Below, piece after piece: positions 21,418 through 31,190 of a stretch of 37,443 nt of DNA (position 1 is the stretch's first letter; each line of letters opens with the position of its first letter). The translations under genes were made by a program, and so were the position numbers. The stretch spans positions 1 to 37,443 of the forward strand of contig WMKJ01000116.1 of NCBI GenBank assembly GCA_009733715.1, in the 5' to 3' direction. This stretch comes from Herpomyces periplanetae (taxonomy: Eukaryota > Ascomycota > Laboulbeniomycetes > Herpomycetales > Herpomycetaceae). The notes beneath the pieces were generated by a model. The model was not told the DNA's origin and did not search any database. It saw only the letters and a list, made by a program, of their open reading frames with translations.

Positions 21418-22335
21418 TTAAGATTGATGGGGGGGAGAACGTGTACGTATTTTATACTGTCGGGGAGTTTCGAAGGAGGGAAGAGATTGGGGAGAAGATG
21501 GGAGGGACAGAATGGTTGAAAATGAAAATGCAGATTTAGACCTGGGCAATTGTTTCCATAAGCCACGACGAGCTTGACGAGCTTTTAGTTCAGTTGAGGT
21601 GTATAGTAATTTACTTTTGCCAAACTCACAGCCGGTTTTAGCCTCGTAAAGGGTAGCAAGACCACGTTTTAACATCTCTAGACCAACGTCACGTTTAACG
21701 AGGAATTTGCGGGCGTAAACGGTGGCGACAACACGATCGTATTGGTCACGTCGATAAATATAAACTCGGACATATTTGTGTAAGATGTATTGAGAAAGCC
21801 ATTCTTTAGCAGCGGCGGCGTAAGGCTGTTCGGGGCGACCGAAGTGGGCGAGTTCGGGGGCATCAATGCCGGCAATTCGGATGTGAATCTAGGGAAGAAG
21901 GAGGTTAGAATGGGGGGATGGAAGAGGGTAAAGAAGTTAACGTACCGTTTTATTTTTGAGGGTGGAAGCATCGCACGGTATACTGCGACCTGGTAACCAA
22001 CCCCAACCAGTTAACTTGCCACCGGGGACGTGGTAAAGGTGAAAATTATCACCATCACGAACAGCGGTAACGTAACCGAATAAGCTTCTGCGACGGTAGT
22101 AGTAAGGTTTAATATGGTTAACGTTTGGGATACGACGTATGAAACGTTTGTAGAGGGAATACGAGAAGTAGAGAGTAGAAGCGGAGAGGAGTAGATAGAA
22201 TGAAGAGGGTAAATTCAGCGGGGGTGAGGAAGAAATATTAGGCGGAATATGAGAGGAGGAAGACGAATCATTTACACTGGAGGAAGGGGTGGGATTAGTA
22301 GATTTTGTGAAATAGCATGATGGGAACCAAGGCAT
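21418..22335 (-). CDS. LCL3: Membrane-anchored thermonuclease-family nuclease, LCL3
   Basis: Fungal staphylococcal-nuclease-fold protein, predicted endonuclease; cellular role poorly known. Exons (minus): 21946-22335 and 21418-21888; intron 57 nt (GTACGT...CCCTAG); 286 residues. The start is the ATG of MPWFPSCYF; the frame is open further upstream but has no earlier ATG. After a Ser/Pro-rich leader a membrane helix lies at about 47-66 ([17 protein letters not shown]). The nuclease domain runs from about 85: [20 protein letters not shown], then [19 protein letters not shown] (131-149) holding the RxxGxDxPE signature, KEWL, and [17 protein letters not shown], which carries the downstream catalytic Arg region. 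RRGLWKQL near the end is typical of Lcl3. About 40 Ser/Pro-rich residues follow. Confidence 0.92.
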
Positions 22336-22382
22336 GATGTGTGCCTGGAGAGGGAAGTTGAAGGATGGCGAGTCCGAGGTGC

Positions 22383-22434
22383 GAGCGTACGAACGTGCGA
22401 ACGTATGCACGAACGCACGAACGCACGAACGCGT
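22383..22434. repeat. Short tandem repeat of ACGAACGC-like 8-mers
   Basis: About 50 bp of imperfect 8-bp units (CGAACGTG, CGAACGTA, then CACGAACG copies) between the stop of the KEN-box gene and the start of LCL3, so probably in the LCL3 leader or promoter. The unit is CG-rich in AT-rich DNA. Confidence 0.75.
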
Positions 22435-22447
22435 AGAAGGAATTTAA

Positions 22448-22945
22448 TTAGGGAAAAGAGGACTTTGATGAAGAGAGGTGATTAATGGGGTAAGGAGGAA
22501 TATTTTCTTTATCGATAGAAATTAGAAGTGGAGAAGAGTTTGCTTGAAGAATGTGGCTGAATTGAAGGGAAGGACGCGAAGTGGGTAGAGTAAGGGGAGG
22601 AGTGGAGGAAGTGGAAGTGGATGTGGATGTGGATGAGGAAGAAGAGGAAGAGGAAGAGGAAGAGGAAGAGGAAGAAGATGAAGATGAAGCTGCAGATGAT
22701 AACACGGCAGAATTTGACAAATTTATATCAAGATCGGCATGAATACTAAAAAACCAAGATTTTGGCATTCGAGAAGGTTTGGAAGGGGAAGTGACGACGG
22801 AACAGGGACAAGATGTTGAGGAAGGAGCGTCAGAAGAAGAAGGAGCATGTCCCAAAGAGGAAGTGGGTGTGGATCGCGACTTCGGCTGCTGATTTACGAG
22901 GGACTGGGTGATATCTTTGAAGGGGAAACGAAGTGAGTTTGACAT
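22448..22945 (-). CDS. Small Ser-rich protein with a KEN box
   Basis: A single-exon frame of 165 residues with a clear ATG at 22945, 129 bp downstream of the ARPC2 stop. From the N-terminus: a basic region with LRFPFKDITQSL; SPSK and PSRMPKSWFFSIHADLD (58-73); a poly-Ser run (about 87-105) followed by Thr-Ser repeats, encoded by a TCC/TCT repeat; and near the end ISIDKENIPPYP, where KEN is 146-148. The KEN box is the APC/C-Cdh1 degron. From memory, many fungi have a small protein of unknown role combining a Trp-Phe block after an SPSK-like segment with a later KENIPP; this looks like a divergent member. No enzymatic domain is visible. It could be a cell-cycle-controlled regulator (inference), or a poorly conserved disordered protein. 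Confidence 0.65.
   Translation of the reverse strand: MSNSLRFPFKDITQSLVNQQPKSRSTPTSSLGHAPSSSDAPSSTSCPCSVVTSPSKPSRMPKSWFFSIHADLDINLSNSAVLSSAASSSSSSSSSSSSSSSSSSSTSTSTSTSSTPPLTLPTSRPSLQFSHILQANSSPLLISIDKENIPPYPINHLSSSKSSFP
22616..22690. repeat. GAA/GAG-type microsatellite coding poly-Ser
   Basis: Purine triplet/hexamer repeat (GAAGAG, GAGGAA units) on the plus strand, read on the minus strand as TCT/TCC serine codons of the KEN-box protein, with GGATGT/GGAAGT units encoding Ser-Thr. Its length is likely to vary between strains. Confidence 0.8.
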
Positions 22946-23074
22946 TTTTTCTTGGGGAAGAGAGGGGGAGAAGAAGATGATGGTGAAGATGGGAAAGATA
23001 GGGAGAGTGGCGAGTTGGCAGTAGCTTGAAGCTCTGGTTCATCACAACATTGCTCGTCTCCCAGGAAAAATTAG

Positions 23075-24595
23075 CTAATTCGGTACTTTAAATGTCCGTC
23101 CGCTCGCTGTTTTGCGCTCTTGAACTTCCGCAACTGGCCTCGCACTCCGCAGCACTACCGCCCATTAGTATTTCCGCCCCGTCCACCTCCGTCCACGTGA
23201 CTCACCTTGAAGCAGGTCCGTCGTGCGTTTGCGCATTCGGGATCGCATGTAAGCCTGAGGAATAAACAGGTTAATGGTGATGAATTTACTTTTCTTGCGC
23301 GTCCAGGAAAAATAAAACGGATACTTCCTTGGGGAGTTTCACTTACTTTGGACGTTTTAATATGATAATGAAAATAGTTCCGAAATGTTTGAATGTGGCT
23401 TAACACTTCTTCTCTTCTTTGAGCCGTCAAATGTCGTGGAAAGAGAACTATGCAATTTAACAGTTAGCTTTTCGAAAGACTTTTTCCCAAAACAATCACC
23501 ATCTTACCAAATGTTACATAGCCAACGTCTCCATTATCACTTCGTCGTAATCCGGAAATATTCTGTAATTCCAATGGTGGTTCATTCATATACAACACTT
23601 GCGGTGCATTCTGTATAGCTCGTCGTCTGGCATCTACAAATTCCTAAATTTTTCCCTCCTCACCAAAAATAGAAAAAAATTGTTCATCGTCAACCTTATC
23701 ATCATCATCATCATCATCATCATAACCTTCTTCTCATGTTTACCTGTAAAAATACTTTGCCGAAAACTCGATCCGTTTCCTCCCTAAACACTGTACTAAA
23801 TATAACCGTAACTCGATCATGACTCGCCTTAATATAAACTGCCTCTTCATCCCGATAGTGAACAGTTTTAATTGCTCCTCCTTCCTCTAAACCTTTGGGT
23901 GCTTTTTCCGACACACTTTTCGCCTCCTCTGAATGTAATTGCGCAAATTCCTCAAATGCTTCCTCAAACGGTGCTGCCAACGCGTTTCTCTTCAATCGTG
24001 AAATTCGTCGAATCAAATCTTCCTTAGCCTCTACATTACTCCTCTCCCCTCCCCTCCCCGAGTGAAAACTCCGTCAATCCTCCCATCAATCAAACAAACA
24101 TTCTTACCCCCCCACCTTTACTTACCTTTGTCTTGGGGTAAATCATCCAAATCCACCACCAGTGAAACGTCATACCCACTCTCCGGCGCCACCAAATACG
24201 GTCCATACTCCCGTTCAAGTATCGAATCCACTCCATACTTTTTAAGCTCCGAAAAACATTTCAGCCACATCGATATACAAATCTTAGCTTTACTTTCCCC
24301 CGTTGAAATGTGAAAATTGGCATTGTCAAAATCCGTAGCAAATTGATCAATTGCCGTACGTGTTCCATCCCTAACCGTGTAAACGTTAACTTTGTAAAAT
24401 CCCTCCCTTTTTTTGCGTATAAACAACTGTAACTTTTAATTCGCCTCTCCTCCCTACAGCCCAACCCATCCCAATACACACGTATAACCCTCTCGCCCAA
24501 AATCTTTCTCTATAACGGTTAACGTTTACCTACCCAAAAAATCGTTCCCTTAACAGCGTCTCAATGAGCACGTTATGATGATCTAAAAGTAACAT
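23075..24595 (-). CDS. ARPC2: Actin-related protein 2/3 complex subunit 2 (ARPC2, p34-Arc)
   Basis: Scaffold subunit of the Arp2/3 actin-nucleating complex; acts at actin patches and endocytic sites. Seven exons (minus): 24534-24595, 24126-24370, 23744-24030, 23508-23643, 23347-23447, 23206-23254, 23075-23154; introns 163, 95, 100, 60, 92 and 51 nt; 319 residues (human 300). Family text is recovered across every junction: MLLLDHHNVLIETLLRERFF; DFDNANFHIST; YGPYLVAPESGYDVSLVVDL; EAKEDLIRRISRLKRN; HYRDEEAVYIKASHDRVTVI; FSTVF; GKVFLQ|EFVDARRRAIQNAPQVLYMN; EPPLEL; GYVTF|VLFPRHLTAQRREEVLSHIQ; TFRNYFHYHIKTSK|AYMRSRMRKRTTDLLQ|VLRSARP; and SGRTFKVPN at the end. Intron 3 contains an (ATG)n run. Exon 1/2 joining is the weakest point, resting on phase and signals. 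Confidence 0.94.
23698..23723. repeat. (ATC)n trinucleotide repeat in ARPC2 intron 3
   Basis: About eight uninterrupted ATC units on the plus strand, (GAT)n on the coding strand, just after the donor of ARPC2 intron 3. Confidence 0.9.
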
Positions 24596-24881
24596 GTTTA
24601 ATCTTCACCTTATAAACTAACTAATTTACACTCCACTATCCACCTTGTATTCCTCGCGTAGTCGTTCAAAGTAAAATATATTCTTCCATCTCGGGCTTCA
24701 AAGCCCCTCCCACGGATCAACTATACTTCCGATCCCGTATTATGTCATCTCCCTCTAAGCGAGTTACTTTGCAACTTGCCATCATCATTTTAACGAATTG
24801 TAAATTCTTCAATCTTTTCGATTATTTTATATTATCATTTTTTGGGTTTTCGTCCCAAACTAGCACAATTCTTCTTTTATC
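24596..24881. promoter_or_regulatory. Divergent promoter between ARPC2 and UTP12
   Basis: 286 bp between the ATGs of two divergently transcribed genes, so both promoters must fit here unless leaders are spliced. The half before UTP12 is T-rich. No recognised factor site was found. Confidence 0.55.
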
Positions 24882-27776
24882 ATGGTTAAATCTTACCTTC
24901 GTTACGTCTATACGGATATTTTTGGTATTATCACATCGGGAAATTCCAACTTATCTTGTGTTTCACAGCGTAATTCATCTGCACTTTTATCTTCTCCCCT
25001 TCGTTTAGCCTACGTACCGGCTAACGATACCGTTTTATGTTGGAATGTTCGAACTTCTGATCAAGTTAGTGCTTGGTCTGATCCTCTTTGTACGGCCAAT
25101 GTTAGCCAAATTATCCAAAGTCATGTTGACCGCGATATATTTGCCGTTGGCTATCAAGACGGAAGTATTCGTCTATGGGATGCTCGAACAAACGTATGCA
25201 TTTTAACCCTTGATGGCCACATGTCAGCTATAACTTCACTCTGCTTCGATCAATCTGGCGTTTACTTAGCAAGTGGTTCTCTAGATACGGATATAATTAT
25301 TTGGGATATTGTTGCTGAATCAACTGCCTTTAAATTAATCGGTCATAGGGCTAAAATCATCGGCCTAAAATTTCTTCATCCCATCCTTCCCCAATCTCCC
25401 TTTGACATATCTTCCTCAAGTCTTGTGCCTGATTGCTCTCGTTATTTAATAGCTTTAAGTGCCGATTCAATTCTTAAAATTTGGGACTTATCAACTCAAC
25501 ATTCCATTGAATCTCACGTCTGCTTTACTAACTCGGAAAGTGTTTCCTTGGATCTTTCAACTAGTTTATTCTCCCTTATCATAGCTAGTGCCGATAATGA
25601 ACTTAAATACTGGATTGTTGACCATGAATTATTAGCTCAAGCTACTCGACAACTTGATGAATGTTTAACGGGTAAAATATTAAGAGAAAAAGGCTCCTTG
25701 CATCTTTCATCTTCACATAAAATATCAAGTGTACACTTTCACCCTACCCAGCCTTACCTCGCCGTGTGTGACGCTGACAAGTGTATACAAGTTTGGCGTG
25801 AGCGTACAAAAGCAGAAATTATCAAAAAACTTCAGCGCAAGCAAAAACACAAATCTACAATTCATCAGTCCGACAGTATATCCAAGCCAACGTTAAACCA
25901 GGCTAATGTATCAGATATTCTCGTCCTCCACGCCAAAGTTAACGTGTTAAATCGCCTCAAAGCCTTTGCCTGGTACACCCAGGCTGATCTATCCCTGTCA
26001 TTCGGTATAACGACGAAGGCTAATTCCATCGAAGTTTACAACGTTGCCACGCGCCAACCCGTTAAACCCACGGTTGATCTTATTCCGGATAAACCTGACG
26101 CTGATACATCACAGGCAAAACTTGAATTAACAGTCGACATAGCCGGTCACCGCAAGGACATTCGTTGCATGGCACTTAGTCCCAATGATAAACTATTGGT
26201 TACCGGAAGTGATGGCAGCATTAAACTTTGGAATGTTGACCGTAGAACCTGCGTTAAAACTATCCCGTGCGAGTACGTCTTGTGCGTGGAATTTTCACCC
26301 GATGGTGAACATATCATCGTTGGATGTAAATCGGGTCGATTACAAGTGTATCACTTAGCTACAGCCACCCTAATTTTCGATGATACAGTTCACAACGCTG
26401 CCATCTGGTCCTTGGCTTTACACCCCGATGGTCACAGTTTCGTTACCGGCAGTGCTGATAAATTGGTGAAATTTTGGAATATTATTACACCCAACCCTAC
26501 CGTAACTTCATCCAATCATTCATCTTTACCATCGTACGCGCTAACTATAAAGCAAACAAGAACTTTACAAATGTCCGATGAAATCCTCTGCGTCACACTT
26601 TCACCAGACGCTCGACTAATTGCCGTATCTACACTAGACAATACAATCAAAATATTTCTTACGTCAACGTTAAAATTATATCTTGACTTATACGGCCACA
26701 AGCTTCCAGTTCTAAGTTTGTCAATATCATCTGACTCTCAATTGCTTGCCTCCAGTAGCGCTGATAAAAGTATACGTATATGGGGTTTGGATTTTGGTGA
26801 TTGCCATCGTGCATTATTCGGTCACACTGACAGTGTTATGCAAGTTGCCTTCACGCAATCTCCAGTATCACGCGATGATGCTCACTTATTATTTAGTGTT
26901 AGCAAGGATCGTAGCCTTCGCACATGGGACGCCGATAACTTTCAGCGTGTTCAAACCCTGACCGGACACGCTAATGAAATATGGTGCATGCGACTCAGCC
27001 GAACTGGTGCTTACTGTATTACAGCATCACACGATCGAAGTTTGCGTGTATGGTCACAAGGTAACGATCTTGTATTCCGTGAAGAAGAAATGGAACGTGA
27101 ACTCGAACAAGCTTACGAGCAACGTTTAACCAACCAGCTAAACCGTCAAATTACTTCTCTTGATGCTGTTTCTTCAACCACGCCGTTCCCCGACTCTGCT
27201 ACTGAACTAAACCAACAAGATGGCTTAATTGTTCCTGTCAGCAAACAAACCCCTGCATCGTTAACGGCCGCAGAAAAATTTATCGAAGCTCTCCAATTGG
27301 CTTACACTGATCTTACGAACCAAAAAACTAAATCTAAAGCCCCACGTAATGCAATATTTAGAGCGTTAAATAACATTTCCCCACAGGATTACTTACTTGA
27401 CGTTATTTTACGAATCCCCGCTTCTCAAATTCCTCATGTATTGCTACTACTACCATTTAGCCACGTGGCATGGTTATTCACATTCATCAAAGAATGGCTA
27501 GACAAAGGGTTGCACGTAATGCAAATTTTGAAAGTTTTCTTGCTCACGCTACGCTTCAACAGTCGACCTATTATGGCATCCCAAGGCTTGATTGATCAAT
27601 TGAGAGATCTTAGAGTAGCTGTACGAAAGGCTGTGGCTGACCAGAAGACGATATTATCATTTAACATATCAGCGTTAGAACTTTTAACACAAAGATTCCT
27701 TTCGGCCGACCGAACTGAGATTTCATTACCAGCTGATATGAATACTCAGAAACGGTCATTTATAAACGTAGCTTGA
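24882..27776 (+). CDS. UTP12: U3 snoRNP / SSU processome WD-repeat protein UTP12 (DIP2, WDR3)
   Basis: Nucleolar component of the UTP-B subcomplex, needed for 18S rRNA maturation. Single exon, 964 residues (human WDR3 943). Starts MVKSYLRYVYTDIFGIITSG, very like yeast Dip2. Two WD40 propellers can be read: GSIRLWD, DGHMSAITSLCFDQSG, SLDTDIIIWDI, then later HRKDIRCMALSPNDKLLVTG, SDGSIKLWNVD, GSADKLVKFWN, GHKLPVLSLSISSD, SSADKSIRIWGLDFGDCHRA, LFGHTDSV, LTGHANEIWCM and ASHDRSLRVWSQ. The Utp12 domain lies at about 840-940: RALNNISPQDYLLDVILRIP, then HVLLLLPF and LLTLRFNSRPI. QGNDLVFREEEMERELEQAY after the last blade is diagnostic. No intron, unlike most neighbours. Confidence 0.96.
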   Translation: MVKSYLRYVYTDIFGIITSGNSNLSCVSQRNSSALLSSPLRLAYVPANDTVLCWNVRTSDQVSAWSDPLCTANVSQIIQSHVDRDIFAVGYQDGSIRLWDARTNVCILTLDGHMSAITSLCFDQSGVYLASGSLDTDIIIWDIVAESTAFKLIGHRAKIIGLKFLHPILPQSPFDISSSSLVPDCSRYLIALSADSILKIWDLSTQHSIESHVCFTNSESVSLDLSTSLFSLIIASADNELKYWIVDHELLAQATRQLDECLTGKILREKGSLHLSSSHKISSVHFHPTQPYLAVCDADKCIQVWRERTKAEIIKKLQRKQKHKSTIHQSDSISKPTLNQANVSDILVLHAKVNVLNRLKAFAWYTQADLSLSFGITTKANSIEVYNVATRQPVKPTVDLIPDKPDADTSQAKLELTVDIAGHRKDIRCMALSPNDKLLVTGSDGSIKLWNVDRRTCVKTIPCEYVLCVEFSPDGEHIIVGCKSGRLQVYHLATATLIFDDTVHNAAIWSLALHPDGHSFVTGSADKLVKFWNIITPNPTVTSSNHSSLPSYALTIKQTRTLQMSDEILCVTLSPDARLIAVSTLDNTIKIFLTSTLKLYLDLYGHKLPVLSLSISSDSQLLASSSADKSIRIWGLDFGDCHRALFGHTDSVMQVAFTQSPVSRDDAHLLFSVSKDRSLRTWDADNFQRVQTLTGHANEIWCMRLSRTGAYCITASHDRSLRVWSQGNDLVFREEEMERELEQAYEQRLTNQLNRQITSLDAVSSTTPFPDSATELNQQDGLIVPVSKQTPASLTAAEKFIEALQLAYTDLTNQKTKSKAPRNAIFRALNNISPQDYLLDVILRIPASQIPHVLLLLPFSHVAWLFTFIKEWLDKGLHVMQILKVFLLTLRFNSRPIMASQGLIDQLRDLRVAVRKAVADQKTILSFNISALELLTQRFLSADRTEISLPADMNTQKRSFINVA

Positions 27777-27900
27777 CAATGTATGATACGATGTAGAATA
27801 ATGCAAGTCAACAAGTTATGATGCGAGTAGACGTGCAAGAGTTCATTTACGTTTACAGTAGCTCAAAATATGAAAAGGCGAGACCTTATGAATCCGCCCA

Positions 27901-30381
27901 TTATTTGGCAAAGTGGAGATCGAAGAATAACCATTGACGTGAAAGAACTTGTTTAGGTAAAAGGGAGATGTTCCCGTATGTTAAGGGAATAAAATGGAAA
28001 AATGTTGCGAAAACGAGAAGAAAAACTATCGTTGTAGCACACCATGCCCCTGTTAAACCTTTTGACCGAATCCGCTCTCTGAGGGGTTTACGACTACCAT
28101 GTGTTGAGGTAATTGTAACTTTGGATGTTTTTGATATAAGTTTACCTGGCTTTTCCGTTGAAGTATTGACAATTATCGATGGAACAACCGGTTCAAAGCA
28201 GAATATAAACTCAATAAGAGAGCCTGTCACAAGACATGATGCCAAATGAGCTGCAAGATAGTGATGCAAGAACAGCTGTCGTCCCATTAGGAAGAATGGT
28301 AGATAATGAGCTGCCCACGTAATAAAGAAAAACCCTGTGGAATCATAAAATCGTGAACGAGTTCGACGATCCAAGGCATCAATACCTCGCTGAAGTGCAA
28401 GACGATCAGCAGTTAGGATACCAATGAACATAGTAAGGGATAGCGTTGCGAGCCACCAACCAACGGGGTTTCCCGTAAAGTAGATCTGTTGCCGGCTGGA
28501 AGAATTTGTCCAAAAACTGATTCCGCGAAGTGTGAACGGCCATAAAATGGGCACACTTGCGTAAGGATGTTCAGCAGTTAAAGCATTATTATGGAAAAAC
28601 ATAGCACGCTGTAATTCAAAATACTTTTTCCAGAAGGGTATAGGTTTAGGACGCTCGACTTTTTTGCTACGGCGAGCATGATCTTCCGGTAAACTGATAA
28701 TATCCTCGACATACCAAAGATTACTGGGTTGATTCACCTTTTTGTTACCGTTTATCTCAGCTTGATTGAACGCCCAATCCGGCAGGGGTTTAGTATGGGT
28801 CCACATTGCTACACGGGAAGGATAGTGAATAAATTTGAATTGAGACGACAAAGTTTCAAAGTTTGCATTAGGTGAACCACGTTCGACGGAAATTTGAAAC
28901 AGAGTATCGTTACTGGATGGTCCAAAAGCTTGAGTCCAGTTAACCGTCGTGAACTCTTGGTTTGTAGGATAGTATGGAGAAGCAACATCATGACTTAAGA
29001 GGTAAGAATCTGTACCTAAATGACGAAGACGGACAAGTTGGCCATTTTTAACGGAGCGTTCGTGGTCTGTAGGCGAAGTTGGGTCATTAAACACACCAGG
29101 AAGTATTTGCCAATGATTATTAGGGTCTTGATGAGGATAGCCTGTAACTTGTTGGCCACGACTAGATATCCTACCATCTTCGTATTGAAGAGGATACCGT
29201 TCGAAATGACTGTGGAGATACACACGGGTGTCTTTGTGTCGAATAGTTATAACATCACCATATCTTATGGGAATAGAGTTCATGCTAAGCGGACTATCCA
29301 ACAAAGTTTTTTGAAAATTTGTTCCCATAAAATTGTCACCCGGACCGGATTTAATTAGAACAGCAAAATGGACTTGAAACCAGAAGAGATACAATAAAAA
29401 AGGTACGATAATCAATCCAACAGCACGGGCGATAAAATGACGACCGATTTGACTGAGGGTCAACGAACCTTGACGACGATTAATGTTTAACAAGTTCCAC
29501 AGATCGATTATAACGGGAACTCCGATAGAGAGAAATGTAAACACTCCAACATACTTGATAGAGATAACGCAGCTCAATGATATTCCAGTAAGAAGTAACC
29601 ATTTCCACCATTTACGTTGGAAAGGAACGTGACGTAACTTGTAGAACCGAACGTAGCACAGAACACTTAGCGACATAAAAAAAATAAGAGAAGAGTCAAG
29701 TAGGATGAGACGAGATTGAGCAATGTGAGCATTATCAAAAAGCAGGAGTAACGATGCAACCAAACTGGCCGGAAGAGAATAGCCGGATTCCCACATAATT
29801 AAGAAGACTATGGGAGTAGTTAGGGTACCGAGCAAGGCAGGGAGGGACCGATATGCGATATATGGGACATTATTGGTGATGTATGAATCTCCGATGTTAT
29901 CGAATTTGAATTTTCCATCGTAACCTACAAGCCAACCTACAAAAACGTAAAGTAGCTTGCCGAGAGGAGGATGTACATCGAAGAAAAAAGCACGTTCCAA
30001 ATAATGGGAAGCGAATTTTCCAAAATGAACTTCATCAAAGACGACTTCGTCTGGATGATTTAGTTTCCAGAAACGGGTAAAGAAGGCAATGACTGTAATG
30101 AGCGCGAGACTTAAACGGAAGCTAGTATCGGAAGAAGGATGCTCGGCAGGAGAGGAGGTTGGCTTGAGTGTCGTGAAGGACACAGGCTCGTTAACTTCTA
30201 GCAAAGGTTTAGTCTCGACGGGAGTAGAGGGAAGAGGGGGACTGGGAGTGTGAGATTTTTCAGTACGAGAGGAAGGAGAGGAAGGGTAACTGGAAGAAAC
30301 GGTGGTGTTTGAGGGTAGATTTGAGCGAGATTTCCCGGACGGGCCGTTGCGTGATTTACCTTTTTCGTGATGTGAAGGCAT
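27901..30381 (-). CDS. PMT4: Dolichyl-phosphate-mannose protein O-mannosyltransferase PMT4
   Basis: ER GT39 enzyme that transfers mannose from Dol-P-Man to Ser/Thr of secretory and membrane proteins; Pmt4 acts as a homodimer and prefers membrane-anchored substrates. Single exon, 826 residues. The first ~85 residues are a cytosolic Ser/Pro/Lys tail. The first lumenal loop has DEVVFDEVHFGKFASHYLER with the Asp-Glu pair, then DVHPPLGKLL. YDGKFKFDNIGDSYITNNVP is typical of the PMT4/POMT1 subgroup rather than PMT1 or PMT2. RLILLDSSLIFFM and GISLSCVISIKYVG are PMT membrane segments. MIR motifs cover about 375-560: YGDVITIRHKDTRVYLHSHF, VRLRHLGTDSYLLSH, FQISVERG. C-terminal membrane segments follow (WAAHYLPFFLMGRQLFLHHY). 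The spacer to the UTP12 stop is 124 bp, convergent. Confidence 0.96.
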   Translation of the reverse strand: MPSHHEKGKSRNGPSGKSRSNLPSNTTVSSSYPSSPSSRTEKSHTPSPPLPSTPVETKPLLEVNEPVSFTTLKPTSSPAEHPSSDTSFRLSLALITVIAFFTRFWKLNHPDEVVFDEVHFGKFASHYLERAFFFDVHPPLGKLLYVFVGWLVGYDGKFKFDNIGDSYITNNVPYIAYRSLPALLGTLTTPIVFLIMWESGYSLPASLVASLLLLFDNAHIAQSRLILLDSSLIFFMSLSVLCYVRFYKLRHVPFQRKWWKWLLLTGISLSCVISIKYVGVFTFLSIGVPVIIDLWNLLNINRRQGSLTLSQIGRHFIARAVGLIIVPFLLYLFWFQVHFAVLIKSGPGDNFMGTNFQKTLLDSPLSMNSIPIRYGDVITIRHKDTRVYLHSHFERYPLQYEDGRISSRGQQVTGYPHQDPNNHWQILPGVFNDPTSPTDHERSVKNGQLVRLRHLGTDSYLLSHDVASPYYPTNQEFTTVNWTQAFGPSSNDTLFQISVERGSPNANFETLSSQFKFIHYPSRVAMWTHTKPLPDWAFNQAEINGNKKVNQPSNLWYVEDIISLPEDHARRSKKVERPKPIPFWKKYFELQRAMFFHNNALTAEHPYASVPILWPFTLRGISFWTNSSSRQQIYFTGNPVGWWLATLSLTMFIGILTADRLALQRGIDALDRRTRSRFYDSTGFFFITWAAHYLPFFLMGRQLFLHHYLAAHLASCLVTGSLIEFIFCFEPVVPSIIVNTSTEKPGKLISKTSKVTITSTHGSRKPLRERIRSKGLTGAWCATTIVFLLVFATFFHFIPLTYGNISLLPKQVLSRQWLFFDLHFAK

Positions 30382-31190
30382 GCTTACGAGGAGAAGGGAA
30401 GAGAAGTTTAAGATGAGAGGTTAGGGTAAATATGATGGATGAAAGGTAGAGTAGGGAGAAGAAAAAAATTGGAAAGAGAGTAGAAGGACAGGACGGGAGA
30501 GTGTTAGAAGTAGAAAATTCGAGCAAGAAAAATATACTGGCAGGAAAGTGGGGAGGGAAAGGAGGTTAAAGAAAGGGGAGTGGAATGTTGGAGGTATTAT
30601 GAATAGAATTTAGTAGAGTAGATGGGTAATAAATAGAAGATGGTAAGGTTGGACTAGAAAAAAAAAGCTCCCCTCCTGGGTAGTTATTATAGTGAGGGGT
30701 ACGAGGATGGGAATGTAGTAGGAGATTCAAGAGGATTGTCGTAGTGCGGGAAAAGTTAGGAAGTTTAAAAGGAGGTTAACGGTTAATTAAGGGAGAAATA
30801 AGAAATTGAAGAATTTAAGCAGAGAAGAAAGATTTAAGGGAGAAGAAGTTGTAAAAAACGATATATTGGAAGGGAACGATAAATTTAAATGGACGAACAA
30901 GGATTAAAGAGAATTATCAATCCACACAGAGTATAACGAAAAAAGTAAAAAGAAATATAATGTAGCATTCACGCATGCATGAATAAAGGAAAAAAGACTA
31001 AAACGAGAAGAAAAAGTGTAAATGTGAAAAGAAAAATGGTTTGAAAGACGCGATGAAGCATCACGACGCGCGAAGAATTAATATTGCTACGGGGAGAATA
31101 TATGATCCGAGCCGGTGGACACGGGATTGCACAGCCACAGAAAGGGACGGGGGAAAGATGAGCCGGGCGAGGGAGGCGGTGCAGGAAGGG
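30382..31190. other. Intergenic purine-rich spacer, PMT4 promoter
   Basis: 809 bp between the PMT4 start and the transporter stop, both minus strand. It is markedly purine-rich on the plus strand, so the PMT4 leader/promoter is pyrimidine-rich on its own strand. No open frame of note and no structured RNA recognised. Confidence 0.6.
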
